Below are positions 8,448-17,046 of a stretch of 37,599 nt of DNA, piece by piece; within the stretch, counting starts at the first letter, position 1; each line of letters begins with the position of its first letter. Source of the stretch: Halomonas ventosae (GTDB lineage Bacteria > Pseudomonadota > Gammaproteobacteria > Pseudomonadales > Halomonadaceae); the NCBI RefSeq assembly GCF_004361885.1, contig NZ_SNWH01000023.1, positions 1-37,599 of the forward strand, read 5' to 3'. The notes under the pieces were generated by a model. It was not told where the DNA came from, did no database searches, and saw only the letters and a list, made by a program, of their open reading frames with translations. Both the position numbers and the translations under genes were made by a program.

Positions 8448-9179
8448 ATGCCGATACCCTTCCGGAATCGATGGTTTCCCTGTGCCGCGCTGTGCAGCCT
8501 GCTGCTGAACTCATCGCCCGCCCTGGCAGGCGACGACTTTCTGGCCCAGGCCTACCAGCTGGATACACGGCGCCAGCTGCCGCTCGACCAGGCTCTGTCC
8601 CGACTGGCCCCCAACGCCGATCCCCGGGTCATGCGCCTGGCGGCACGTGCCCTCTCTTGTGCCGACCCCGAGGCCGAGCGCCTGGCGGTGATCGACTTCT
8701 CGCTGCCCTCCACCGAGCCGCGTCTCTGGGTCTTCGACCTCGATCAGCGCCGGTTGCTGTTCAACGAACTGGTCTCCCACGGCCAGGGCTCGGGCAACGC
8801 CATGGCCAGGAGCTTCTCCAATGTTCCGGAAAGCCACCAGTCCAGCATCGGCCTGTTTCGCACCATGAACAGCTACCAGGGCCGCAACGGCTACTCGCTG
8901 CGTCTGGAGGGTCTTGAGCCAGGGGTTAACGATCTGGCCTACCAGCGCGCCATCGTCATCCATGGCGCCGACTATGTCAGTGAGTCCTTCATCGAGCAGA
9001 CCGGACGACTCGGCCGCAGCTATGGTTGCCCAGCGGTGCGCCAGCAGGTCGCGGCCCCGCTGATCGACAGCATCAAGGAGGATCAGTACCTTTTCAGCTA
9101 CTACCCGGACCCGGAGTGGCTGGCAAATTCACCCTTTTTCCACTGCGATAGCGGTGCGGCGCAACTGGCCCTGAACTGA
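8448..9179 (+). CDS. Murein L,D-transpeptidase catalytic-domain protein (YkuD_2 family)
   Basis: A 243-residue exported protein. The signal peptide runs over about residues 1-28 (ending SPALAG). The single catalytic domain resembles the YkuD_2 branch, with His172 (IVIHGADY) and Cys194 in GRSYGCPAV. The family is linked to peptidoglycan processing by a cysteine nucleophile; the exact reaction of this branch is less established than for YcbB. The ATG at 8448 has only a weak AGG upstream, yet the signal peptide starts straight after it. It is divergent from the larger transpeptidase, so the two may share a regulatory region. It carries no wall-binding module. Confidence 0.85.
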   Translation: MPIPFRNRWFPCAALCSLLLNSSPALAGDDFLAQAYQLDTRRQLPLDQALSRLAPNADPRVMRLAARALSCADPEAERLAVIDFSLPSTEPRLWVFDLDQRRLLFNELVSHGQGSGNAMARSFSNVPESHQSSIGLFRTMNSYQGRNGYSLRLEGLEPGVNDLAYQRAIVIHGADYVSESFIEQTGRLGRSYGCPAVRQQVAAPLIDSIKEDQYLFSYYPDPEWLANSPFFHCDSGAAQLALN

Positions 9180-9299
9180 CGCTCATCCGCCGTCGACACT
9201 CTTGACATGACCAAAGCATTGCGTTGAGTCCGAGGATTGCAGACATGCCGCACAGTGGCCATGCTGACCATTTACGCATGTCTGACACAGGAGAGAACG

Positions 9300-9986
9300 A
9301 TGCGGCATCGTGTGGTGTTGATCACCGGAGCGTCGAGCGGTATCGGGGCCGCCACGGCCCGGGCAGCCTCTCGGGAGGGCTACCAATTGGTGCTGGCTGC
9401 CCGTTCGCGGGAGAAACTGGCGGCACTGGCCGAGGAACTGGGTGCGGAGAACGTCCTTGCCATCGGCTGTGATGTCACCAGCATGGAGGACCAGCAGGCC
9501 ATGGTCGAGCAGGCCATGGAACGCTTCGGTCGCATCGATGCGGTATTCGCCAACGCAGGGCGCAGCGGCTCGCCAGGCGGATTCAGTGGTGCCGACCACA
9601 CAACCTGGCGCGAGATGATCTTGACCAATATCTACGGCGTCGGTCTGACCCTGCAAGCCAGCCTGCCAGCCTTGCGTCGCAGCCGTGGGCATGTGCTGCT
9701 GACCGGATCAGCCGCCGGCCGCACTACCATTCCCGGCTCCATGTACGGTGCCACCAAATGGGCGGTGAGCGGCATCGGCTATAACCTGCGCGAGGAGTTG
9801 CGCGGTAGCGGTATCCGGGTCACCCTGATCGAGCCGGGGATGGTCAATACCCCGTTCTTCGACGAACCCCCGGAGCACGCCCTGGAAGACCGCGACATCG
9901 CCAATGCGGTGACCTATGCCCTGGGGCAGCCAGAGCACGTGGATGTCAACGAGATCCTGATTCGCCCCACGCCGCCGCTGGAATGA
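9300..9986 (+). CDS. Short-chain dehydrogenase/reductase (SDR)
   Basis: NAD(P)-dependent oxidoreductase of 228 residues, a usual length for a classical SDR. A Rossmann fold opens with LITGASSGIG (about residues 7-16), followed by NAG (near 85), a catalytic Ser in LLTGSAAG and the YxxxK pair in YGATKWAV. The substrate cannot be told. The frame is open upstream to 9237, but the ATG at 9300 has AGGAG directly upstream and gives the standard SDR N-terminus. The following peroxiredoxin gene starts about 50 bases downstream on the same strand, so the two may be co-transcribed. Confidence 0.92.
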   Translation: MRHRVVLITGASSGIGAATARAASREGYQLVLAARSREKLAALAEELGAENVLAIGCDVTSMEDQQAMVEQAMERFGRIDAVFANAGRSGSPGGFSGADHTTWREMILTNIYGVGLTLQASLPALRRSRGHVLLTGSAAGRTTIPGSMYGATKWAVSGIGYNLREELRGSGIRVTLIEPGMVNTPFFDEPPEHALEDRDIANAVTYALGQPEHVDVNEILIRPTPPLE

Positions 9987-10037
9987 CCCGCACTTCAGCG
10001 CACGAATAACGCATACCCCCAACCAGAGGCCTACCCC

Positions 10038-10526
10038 ATGACACTCTCGATCGGTGACAAGATTCCGGACATTACCCTCAAGACCAATGGCCCCGATGGG
10101 CCACAGGATATCTCTACCGGCGAGTTCTTCGCCGACCGGCGTGTGGTGCTCTTCGCCGTGCCCGGCGCCTTCACGCCCGGCTGCTCCAACACCCACATGC
10201 CCGGCTTCGTGGTGCGCGCCGATGAGATCCTTGCCAGGGGCGCCGATGCCCTCGCCTGCCTCTCGGTGAACGACGCCTTCGTGATGGGCGCCTGGCAGAA
10301 GGACCAGAATGCCGAGGCGATCACCATGCTCGCCGACGGCAACGCCGAATTCACCCGTGCCATCGGCATGGACATGGATGCCACGGCCGGTGGCATGGGC
10401 GTCCGCAGCCACCGCTATGCCTTGATCGCCTATGACGGCGTGGTGGAGTACCTCGGCGTCGACACCGAGAAGGGCGTGGTGGACAAGAGCAGTGCCGAGA
10501 CGATTCTCGACATGTTGGCCAGCTGA
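10038..10526 (+). CDS. Peroxiredoxin, Prx5-like
   Basis: Cytoplasmic thiol peroxidase of 162 residues that reduces hydrogen peroxide and organic hydroperoxides. The peroxidatic Cys49 lies in PGAFTPGCSNTHMPGF, the Prx5-type active-site signature, and Cys74 (ALACLSVND) could act as the resolving thiol. There is no C-terminal glutaredoxin domain, unlike the hybrid Prx5-Grx proteins of some relatives, so thioredoxin or an external glutaredoxin would be the reductant (inference). It lies downstream of the SDR gene and upstream of a broken lipase gene. Confidence 0.93.
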   Translation: MTLSIGDKIPDITLKTNGPDGPQDISTGEFFADRRVVLFAVPGAFTPGCSNTHMPGFVVRADEILARGADALACLSVNDAFVMGAWQKDQNAEAITMLADGNAEFTRAIGMDMDATAGGMGVRSHRYALIAYDGVVEYLGVDTEKGVVDKSSAETILDMLAS

Positions 10527-10727
10527 CACCACCCCAGCTGACACGCAGCATGGTCTAGGTTGATCGCCTCGGCGCACGCACCCTGATCAGCAATATCCGC
10601 ATGACGCCGGGTAGCGACTTAGCGAGGTACTGCTTCCTTCCTGAACAATACTGGCCGCTTCCGGTCACGGCCGTTATGCTGGGATTGATGCATTGCAGCG
10701 GCGGGCTGCCCGGGCTAAGGAGCGAAG

Positions 10728-11784
10728 ATGAGCGAGAAACGACGAATTGACCTGGCGCTGCAAGGTGGTGGCGCCCACGGGGCCTTCACCTGGGGGGGTC
10801 ATGGATCGCCTGCTAGAAGATGAGCGCGTCGAGATCGAGGGCATCAGCGGCACCAGTGCCGGCGCCATGAACGGCGTGGTGATGGCCGATGCGCTGACCC
10901 GTGGCGACAAGTCCACCGCCCGGGTGGCGCTGCGCGATTTCTGGCAGGCCGTCAGTCGGGCGGGCATGGCAAGCCCGGTGCGCCGCACCCCGTTGGACGT
11001 GCTGACCGGCAACTGGAGCCTCGATTACTCACCGGGCTACATCGCCCTGGACCTGATGAGCCGGCTGGTCTCGCCCTACCAGTTCAATCCCTTCAATATC
11101 AATCCATTGCGCGACATCGTCGCCGAGCGGGTCGACTTCGCACGGGTCCGTGCCTGCGAGGACCTCAAGCTCTTCGTCACCGCCACCAACGTGCGCAGCG
11201 GCAAGCAACGGATCTTCTCCCGCGAGGAGATGAGCCTCGATGCGGTAATGGCCTCGGCCTGCCTGCCCAATGTCTTCCAGGCGGTGGAAATCGATGGCGA
11301 AGCCTACTGGGATGGCGGCTTCATGGGCAACCCCTCGCTCTCGCCGCTGCTGCATGAATGCAGCGCACAGGACATCCTGGTGGTGCAGATCACTCCCATG
11401 TATCGCCAGGAGATCCCCACCAGCGCCGCGGACATCCTCAACCGCCTCAACGAGATCACCTTCAATGCCGCACTGATCAAGGAAGTACGCACGATCGTGA
11501 TGCTGCAGAAGCTGCTCGGCGAACATGATATCGACATTGGCTGTTACCAGGAGGCGAGACTCCACCACCTCAGCGGCGATGAGTCCCTGTCGCAGCTCTC
11601 CGCCTCGAGCAAATTGAATGCCGAGTGGCCCTTCCTCTGTCACCTGCATGAGCTGGGCCGTGCAGCCACCGAGACCTGGCTCGCCGAGCACTTCGACGAC
11701 CTCGGCCAGCGCACCACCCTGGACGTGGAACGCATCTTCCAGGAGATCGAGGCCACTCGCGGAGAAAGCGTTGAAGGGCCCTGA
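10728..11784 (+). pseudogene. Patatin-like phospholipase with a frameshift in a seven-G tract
   Basis: A patatin/RssA-type serine lipase gene broken near its start. From the ATG at 10728 (AAGGAG 5 bases upstream) the frame encodes MSEKRRIDLALQGGGAHGAF, with the oxyanion-hole glycines. Seven Gs at 10792-10798 then push it out of frame, and it ends after 31 residues at 10821-10823. With six Gs it would read TWGVMDRLL and run to 11784, giving about 351 residues, a normal patatin length. The downstream part keeps the nucleophile Ser in GISGTSAGAMNG and the catalytic Asp in DGGFMGN. Without the fix, an internal start would lack the oxyanion hole. It may be a sequencing error, a recent loss or a phase-variable switch. 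Confidence 0.85.
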
Positions 11785-11989
11785 AGATAGTGCTTTGCAG
11801 CATGGAGGGATGGCGTCCATGCTCGAGACACAAGGGCATCTCATCGTTCGAGAGGCACCCAACCGGATAGGCCCACAGCAAAGGAGGTGAACGTCGCATC
11901 GAGCGGGACGACACCGCGGTGTGCCTGTCATGCCACTGACATCGTGCCCCGGCAGTGTCGACACTATGACGACAAGGAGAACTGCGCCG

Positions 11990-13402
11990 ATGGTACGCAT
12001 CGACAAGAAGGCCACCCGTCTCTACGTGCTGGACACCAACGTGCTGATCCACGACCCCGCCGCCCTCTACCAGTTCGACGAGCATGAAGTGGTGATTCCC
12101 ATGACCGTGCTCGAGGAGCTCGACAAGCACAAAAACGGCATCCGCGAGATCGCCCGCACCGCCCGCCAGGTCAGCCGCACCCTGTCAGAGCTCACCGCCA
12201 ACGTCGATCTCGACCAGATCCGCGATGGTATTCCCATTCCCCGACTCAGCGGCCCCGAAGGCTGCCTGCGCCTGCTCTGCTACGCCCATCTGGCGCCGCT
12301 GGAGCCGCTGGAAGACACCCCCGACAACCGCCTGCTGGCCGAGACCTGCCGGCTGCGCGACGAGCGGCCCGACGCCTCGGTGATACTGGTCACCAAAGAC
12401 ATCAACCTGCGGGTCAAGGCGGCCGCGCTGGGGGTGCCGGTAGAGGACTACCTGACCGATCGGGCCTTCGACGACAGCGACGCCATGACCGATGGTGCCC
12501 GGCTCTATCCGGATGCCGGCCATGACGGCAGCGGGCTCTGGGAAAGCCTCTCGGTGGACGTCAAGGTCGAGCGCCAGGACCGCAAGGTCGTCTACCGCCT
12601 GGCCGGCGACATGCCCCGCGAATGGCATCTCGGCATGCTAGTCTCGGACAGCGACAACGGTGCCAGCTTCGAGGCCATCGTGCGCGAAGTGGGGCCGAAG
12701 CACGCCCACCTCGAGCTGCTTACCAACTACCGCCATGGCAGCAGCGTCTGGGGCGTTCACGCTCACGACAGCCGGCAGAACTTCACTCTCAACCTGCTGA
12801 TGGATGACGACATCGACCTGGTAACCATCGCCGGCAGCGCGGGTACCGGCAAGACCTTCATGACCCTGGCTGCCGCCTTCCAGCAGACCCTGGACACCAA
12901 GCGCTTCGAACGCATCGTCTTCACCCGCGCACCGATCTCGATGAGCGAGGATATCGGCTTTCTGCCAGGCACCGAGGAGGAGAAGATGTCACCCTGGATG
13001 GGCGCCTTCCACGACAACATGGATAACCTGCTGCGCGACGAGCAGGACGGCAGCAGCACCTGGAATCAGGACGCCACCCGCCAGCTACTCGGCTCGCGGG
13101 TGCAGATCCGTGCGCCCGGCTTCATGCGGGGGCGCACCCTCAACGACACCTTCCTGATCATCGATGAGGCGCAGAACTTCACGCCCAAGCAGCTCAAGTC
13201 CCTGATTACCCGCGCCGGGCGCAATACCAAGATCGTCTGTCTGGGCAACGTCGGCCAGATCGACACGCCGTACCTGACCGCTAACACCTGCGGCATGGCG
13301 GCGGTGGTCCAGCACTTCCGCGACTGGCCCCACGCCGGCCACGTGACCCTCAAGAGCGTGGAGCGCTCGCGTCTGGCACTGGCCGGTGAGGAACTGCTCT
13401 AA
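11990..13402 (+). CDS. PIN-domain PhoH-family ATPase
   Basis: A 470-residue two-domain protein. The N-terminal PIN ribonuclease domain (about residues 8-135) shows LYVLDTNVLIHDP and acidic residues in TVLEELDKHKNG. The C-terminal PhoH ATPase domain has Walker A GSAGTGKT at about 281-288 and Walker B FLIIDEAQNFTP. Proteins of this PhoH2-like layout are described as RNA helicase/nucleases, some within toxin-antitoxin systems; no antitoxin gene is visible here. The start at 11990 has AAGGAG 10 bases upstream. An ATG at 11966 is also in frame, but without a good ribosome-binding site. The 205 bases before it contain only a GCATGGA/TCCATGC inverted repeat at 11800-11822. Confidence 0.92.
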   Translation: MVRIDKKATRLYVLDTNVLIHDPAALYQFDEHEVVIPMTVLEELDKHKNGIREIARTARQVSRTLSELTANVDLDQIRDGIPIPRLSGPEGCLRLLCYAHLAPLEPLEDTPDNRLLAETCRLRDERPDASVILVTKDINLRVKAAALGVPVEDYLTDRAFDDSDAMTDGARLYPDAGHDGSGLWESLSVDVKVERQDRKVVYRLAGDMPREWHLGMLVSDSDNGASFEAIVREVGPKHAHLELLTNYRHGSSVWGVHAHDSRQNFTLNLLMDDDIDLVTIAGSAGTGKTFMTLAAAFQQTLDTKRFERIVFTRAPISMSEDIGFLPGTEEEKMSPWMGAFHDNMDNLLRDEQDGSSTWNQDATRQLLGSRVQIRAPGFMRGRTLNDTFLIIDEAQNFTPKQLKSLITRAGRNTKIVCLGNVGQIDTPYLTANTCGMAAVVQHFRDWPHAGHVTLKSVERSRLALAGEELL

Positions 13403-13448
13403 CCTTGACCACTAGGCCAACCAAGCTTCGCCCGACGACGGCGCCGGC

Positions 13449-13670
13449 TCAGCGATTGCCGCGGTTGACCGCCTTCTCGATCAGCGCTTCACTCTCGCTG
13501 CCGGGACCTTTCCTCAGGATCTCCTGCGCTTCATGCCATAGACAGACGTAGCGGTGGCAAGAGGCGCAGTGTACCTGGTCATCGGGGTTCTTGACCTGTG
13601 AGACGCGCATTAGATGGCTGCCGCAGCTGGGGCAGGCGACCGGCAGGCGAAAGTCTTCCGACAGAGACAT
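13449..13670 (-). CDS. Small zinc-ribbon protein
   Basis: A 73-residue protein with two cysteine pairs, CPSCGSH near residue 13 and CASCHRYVCLWH near residue 36, spaced like a zinc ribbon. An acidic C-terminal helix follows. It probably binds one zinc ion. The function is unknown; small proteins of this type are often nucleic-acid-binding or assembly factors (inference). AGGAG lies 7 bases before the ATG. It converges on the PhoH gene with about 45 bases between the stops and no clear terminator. The 203 bases upstream, to the end of the esterase gene, hold no other gene. Confidence 0.75.
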   Translation of the reverse strand: MSLSEDFRLPVACPSCGSHLMRVSQVKNPDDQVHCASCHRYVCLWHEAQEILRKGPGSESEALIEKAVNRGNR

Positions 13671-13873
13671 AGTAATGCTCCTCGTGTGCTAGGTGATTTG
13701 ATAAGGGGAATGAGTCATTGAAAGAAGTGGGTTATCTCTCTTCACTGGTCAGGATCATGGTTCTGAGGATAGCCCACAGTGCCCACCAGGCGGTCGCATC
13801 CCGCATGCTTGGCCAGTACCGGTAGAGGGGAATATTTCACCCGATGCCATCACCATGCCGGGGATGCCGGCGC

Positions 13874-14542
13874 TCAGCGGGCAAGTCGCTCACTGAGCCA
13901 GCGGCCGATGTCAACGATCTGCTGTGGACAGAGCGCATGGGCCATCGAATAGCGACGATAATGCGCCGGATAGCCCAGCAACTTCACCTTCTCGTAGCCG
14001 GCCTTGCCCAGCGACTCAGGAACCACCGGGTCGAAGCTGCCGTGGTGTATCTCGATGGGCAGGCCGCGATTGGCCTCGGAGGGCTCGATGCTGTCGGCCG
14101 TGGCGAAGTAGGTAGAGAGGGCAAGAAGGCCGCCCAGCGGCGCCTCGAAGGTCAGGGCTGCCTGATAGGCCACCGCACCACCCTGCGAAAAGCCCGCCAG
14201 GATGATGCGACGACTGTCGATGCCGTGTGATATCTGTTCGCGCATCAGGGCCTGGATGCGCTCGGCGGAGGCCATCAGCTGGGGCGTGTCGATCCGGCGA
14301 TCGAGGCTCATTTCCTTGATGTCGTACCAGGCCGGCATCGTCATGCCGCCGTTGATGGTCACCGGCAGGCGTGGCGCATGGGGGAAAATGAAGCGCACGG
14401 CGGCATCCTCGGGCAGAGGTAACGCCGGTAGCAGCGATTCGAAGTCGTGCCCGTCGGCGCCTAGCCCGTGGAGGATAATCACGCAGGCATCCGCGGGCTT
14501 GCCGTTTCTCGGCTCAATGATCAGTTCGCCGGGGTGGTTCAT
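13874..14542 (-). CDS. Alpha/beta-hydrolase, carboxylesterase/phospholipase family
   Basis: Cytoplasmic serine esterase of 222 residues, the usual length for the carboxylesterase/acyl-protein-thioesterase-like family. The oxyanion strand reads VIILHGLGADGHDF. The nucleophile Ser lies in LAGFSQGGAVAYQ, the Asp in HGSFDPVVP and the His in YSMAHALCP, which completes the triad. The start at 14542 is preferred over 14587 because GGAG lies 8 bases upstream and MNHPGEL fits the family. It lies 78 bases downstream of the SLC13-type permease gene on the same strand and may share its transcript. The substrate is unknown. Confidence 0.9.
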   Translation of the reverse strand: MNHPGELIIEPRNGKPADACVIILHGLGADGHDFESLLPALPLPEDAAVRFIFPHAPRLPVTINGGMTMPAWYDIKEMSLDRRIDTPQLMASAERIQALMREQISHGIDSRRIILAGFSQGGAVAYQAALTFEAPLGGLLALSTYFATADSIEPSEANRGLPIEIHHGSFDPVVPESLGKAGYEKVKLLGYPAHYRRYSMAHALCPQQIVDIGRWLSERLAR

Positions 14543-14620
14543 GGGAGGGTCTCCAGGCCGCTCAAGGGATCGCTCAAATGTCGACACCCTACCGCAAACC
14601 TTGCCCGACGGCGAGTGCGC

Positions 14621-16396
14621 TCAGAAGGGCCAGATCAGCGGGACCAAGAAGAGGACCACCACCGCGGTGAGCAGATTGAGCAGCCCCCCGAGGCGCAGGA
14701 AGTCAGCGAAGCGGTAGCCGCCAGGCCCGTAGACCATCAGGTTGGTCTGGTAGCCGATGGGTGTCAGGAAGCTGGCCGAGGCGGCGAACATCACCACCAC
14801 CACATAGGGCATCGGGCTCACGCCGAGATTCTCGGCACTGGCCATCACCACCGGAAAGGTGATCACCGCGGCCGCATTGTTAGTGACAAGCTCAGTGAGA
14901 AGCGCGACCAGCAAGTAAGTGCCTATCAGCAAAAACAGCGGATTGCCGCCGGCGAGCCCCAGGGCCAGATCGGCCAGGCTGGCCGCCGCTCCCGAGCTCT
15001 CCAGTGCCGCACCGAGCCCGAAGGAGGCGGCAATGGTCAGTAGCACCTGGGTATCCAGTCCCTGCTTGGCCGCGCGCACCGAGCAACAGCCGCTGGCCAG
15101 CGATAGGGCTGCGCCCAGCATGGCGGCGTTCATCATGCTCATCACGCCCAAGGTAGCCAGCAGTACCACGCCGGCCAGGATGCCCCATGCCAGCCAGGCC
15201 TTCTCGTGGACCGGGCGGGCCGAGCCATTGACCTGACTGATCAGCAAGAAGTCGCGCGACTGGCGATGGCGCTCGATGAAGGGCGGGCGCGCCTCCAGCA
15301 ACAGCACGTCGGCGGGCTGCAGGCGAATCTGGCCGAGGCTGCCGGCGACTCGCTCACCGCCTCGGCACACCGCCAGCACGGCGGCACCATAGAAGGTCCG
15401 GAAGTGGCCATCGCGAATGCGCTGGCCGATGAATTGGCACTGATCGGAGACCACCGCCTCCACCAGGCGGCGCTCCTTGAAGTCCTTCTCCAGGCTCGAC
15501 GCGCCCTGTCGGGTCGGCACCAGGCCACGGATCTGCTGCAGCTCCACCGCCCCCTCGCTGGTGCCGGCGAAGACCAGCCGGTCGCCTCCCTTGAGTCGCT
15601 CGCCCGGCCCCACCACGCTGACGACGTTGCCCTCGCGCTCGATCTCTACCAGGAACAGCTGCTGGAGGTGGCGCAATCCGGCCTCCTCCACCGTGCGATC
15701 AACCAGCGGACCACCGGGGTCTACCTCCATCTCGATGGTAAACTCACGAGGGTTCTCAAAGGCCGTGTCCGCCCCGCGCCGCGCCGGCAGCAGCCGCGGC
15801 CCCAGCAGCAGCAGGTAGGCCACGCCCACCACCGCCACTGGCACGCCCACCCAGGCGATATCGAACAGCCCCATGGCCAGCGATGGGTCGCGCTCAATCA
15901 GCAGACCATGCACTACCAAGTTGGTGCTGGTGCCGAACAGGGTGATGGTGCCGCCGAGAATCGAGGCAAAGCTCAGCGGCATCAGCAAGCGATGCGCCGG
16001 CACAAAGACGCGCCGGCTCCAGCTCAGCACAGCGGGGATGAAGGTCGCCACCACGGGGGTGTTGTTGAGAAAGCCGCTCAGCGAAGCCACTGGCAGCAAC
16101 AGGCGCACCAGCGCCCGCCTCTCGCTGCGCGGATGCCCCAGCACATGGCGGATGATCAGATCGATCCCGCCGGTCTCGCGGATACTGGCCACCAGCACAT
16201 ACATGAAGGCCACGGTGAACAGCCCCGTGTTGGAGAAGCCCGCCAGGGCCTGATCAGGATCGATGACCCCCAGGGTCAGCAGCAGGATCACCGCACCCAG
16301 TAGCACGATGTCGGGACCCACTCGCGAGAAGGCCATCAGCGGGAAGACGGCGATGACGACAGTGAGCGATAGCCAGGCATCCAGTGACATGGACAC
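14621..16396 (-). CDS. SLC13-family (divalent-anion:Na+ symporter type) permease with two RCK-C domains
   Basis: A 591-residue inner-membrane transporter. Hydrophobic helices at both ends flank a soluble middle part (about residues 205-380) that looks like two TrkA-C/RCK-C ligand-binding domains, as in sulfate/dicarboxylate permeases of this class. The C-terminal signature ASFLTPIGYQTNLMVYGPGG is typical. Sulfate or dicarboxylate is the likely substrate class, but the sequence does not decide it. The region upstream (16397-16500) is strikingly AT-rich and holds an inverted repeat, TTCTAA at 16444-16449 with TTAGAA at 16460-16465, a possible operator. The esterase gene lies downstream. Confidence 0.88.
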   Translation of the reverse strand: MSMSLDAWLSLTVVIAVFPLMAFSRVGPDIVLLGAVILLLTLGVIDPDQALAGFSNTGLFTVAFMYVLVASIRETGGIDLIIRHVLGHPRSERRALVRLLLPVASLSGFLNNTPVVATFIPAVLSWSRRVFVPAHRLLMPLSFASILGGTITLFGTSTNLVVHGLLIERDPSLAMGLFDIAWVGVPVAVVGVAYLLLLGPRLLPARRGADTAFENPREFTIEMEVDPGGPLVDRTVEEAGLRHLQQLFLVEIEREGNVVSVVGPGERLKGGDRLVFAGTSEGAVELQQIRGLVPTRQGASSLEKDFKERRLVEAVVSDQCQFIGQRIRDGHFRTFYGAAVLAVCRGGERVAGSLGQIRLQPADVLLLEARPPFIERHRQSRDFLLISQVNGSARPVHEKAWLAWGILAGVVLLATLGVMSMMNAAMLGAALSLASGCCSVRAAKQGLDTQVLLTIAASFGLGAALESSGAAASLADLALGLAGGNPLFLLIGTYLLVALLTELVTNNAAAVITFPVVMASAENLGVSPMPYVVVVMFAASASFLTPIGYQTNLMVYGPGGYRFADFLRLGGLLNLLTAVVVLFLVPLIWPF

Positions 16397-16513
16397 ATCC
16401 GATAAACGAAAGGGAAAGCCGCTATTGTGACCGTCGTTAGATATTCTAAGAAGTTATTTTTAGAAATCTATCTAGATACAATATGAATAAATAAGGTAGC
16501 CGCAGTACAACGC

Positions 16514-16539
16514 GAAAGGCCCGCATAAGCGGGCCTTTC
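16514..16539 (-). terminator. Perfect-stem terminator after the cold-shock gene
   Basis: An 11-base perfect stem (GAAAGGCCCGC with GCGGGCCTTTC) closes an ATAA loop 40 bases downstream of the cold-shock stop. The TTTC at the end of the stem supplies a short U tract in the minus-strand RNA. The stem is symmetrical, so it could stop transcription both ways, but only minus-strand genes flank it. Confidence 0.85.
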
Positions 16540-16579
16540 TCACTTGCCAAGAGGCAGTCACATCAGGGTTGGTCGACGT

Positions 16580-16786
16580 TTAGCCGATCACCTGAATGTT
16601 GGAAGCCTGGAGGCCTTTCTTGCCCTGGGTGACGTCGAAGGAGACCTTCTGACCGTCCTGCAGGGACTTGAAGCCTTCTGCCTTAATCTCGGAGAAGTGA
16701 GCGAACAGGTCGTCACCGTTGTCGTCCGGAGAAATGAAGCCGAAGCCCTTGGTGTCGTTGAACCACTTGACAGTACCAGTAGCCAT
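16580..16786 (-). CDS. Cold-shock-domain protein (CspA family)
   Basis: A 68-residue single-stranded nucleic-acid-binding protein made of one cold-shock domain, acting as an RNA chaperone in the cytoplasm. RNP1 is seen as KGFGFI (about residues 13-18). RNP2 reads DLFAHF, with Leu-Phe-Ala in place of the commoner Val-Phe-Val. Length and fold match E. coli CspA (70). The start has GAGG in a palindromic element (16789-16803) shared with the LysR gene. The 260 bases upstream, to the GMC gene, hold no other gene and could contain a cold-responsive leader; I could not fix a promoter with confidence. Confidence 0.96.
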   Translation of the reverse strand: MATGTVKWFNDTKGFGFISPDDNGDDLFAHFSEIKAEGFKSLQDGQKVSFDVTQGKKGLQASNIQVIG

Positions 16787-16788
16787 TA

Positions 16789-16803
16789 TCGAATTCCTCG
16801 AAT
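16789..16803 (-). repeat. Second copy of the palindromic Shine-Dalgarno element
   Basis: Minus-strand ATTCGAGGAATTCGA ends two bases before the cold-shock start codon and contains its GAGG site. It is identical over 15 bases to the element before the LysR gene at 4315-4329. Confidence 0.45.
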
Positions 16804-17046
16804 AGCGTAAGATTGTGCCGGGAAATACCCGAATTACAGTGGGTAAAACAAGAAACTTTCACCGGGAGATCGACGCCATGAGCCTTCGATGACCACTTGC
16901 GATGTTCCACTTGCCAACCAACTGCGTGCATCTTGCCCCGTTGCCCTGCGCAGGTCAAACACTATTTGCGCCGCATGACAGGAATCTTGCCGGGGGCCCA
17001 GCAGCGCCTGCTCCCTGGCGCTGCCTGCATGCCAAAAAAGGGGTGT

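Noticed and set aside
9203..9231. TTGACA at 9203 as a promoter for the short-chain dehydrogenase
   Set aside because: A perfect -35 is present, but no acceptable -10 lies 15-19 bases downstream.
11990..13402. PIN-PhoH gene as half of a PhoAT/PhoH2 toxin-antitoxin pair
   Set aside because: No small antitoxin frame is found directly upstream; the preceding 205 bases hold no coding-like frame.
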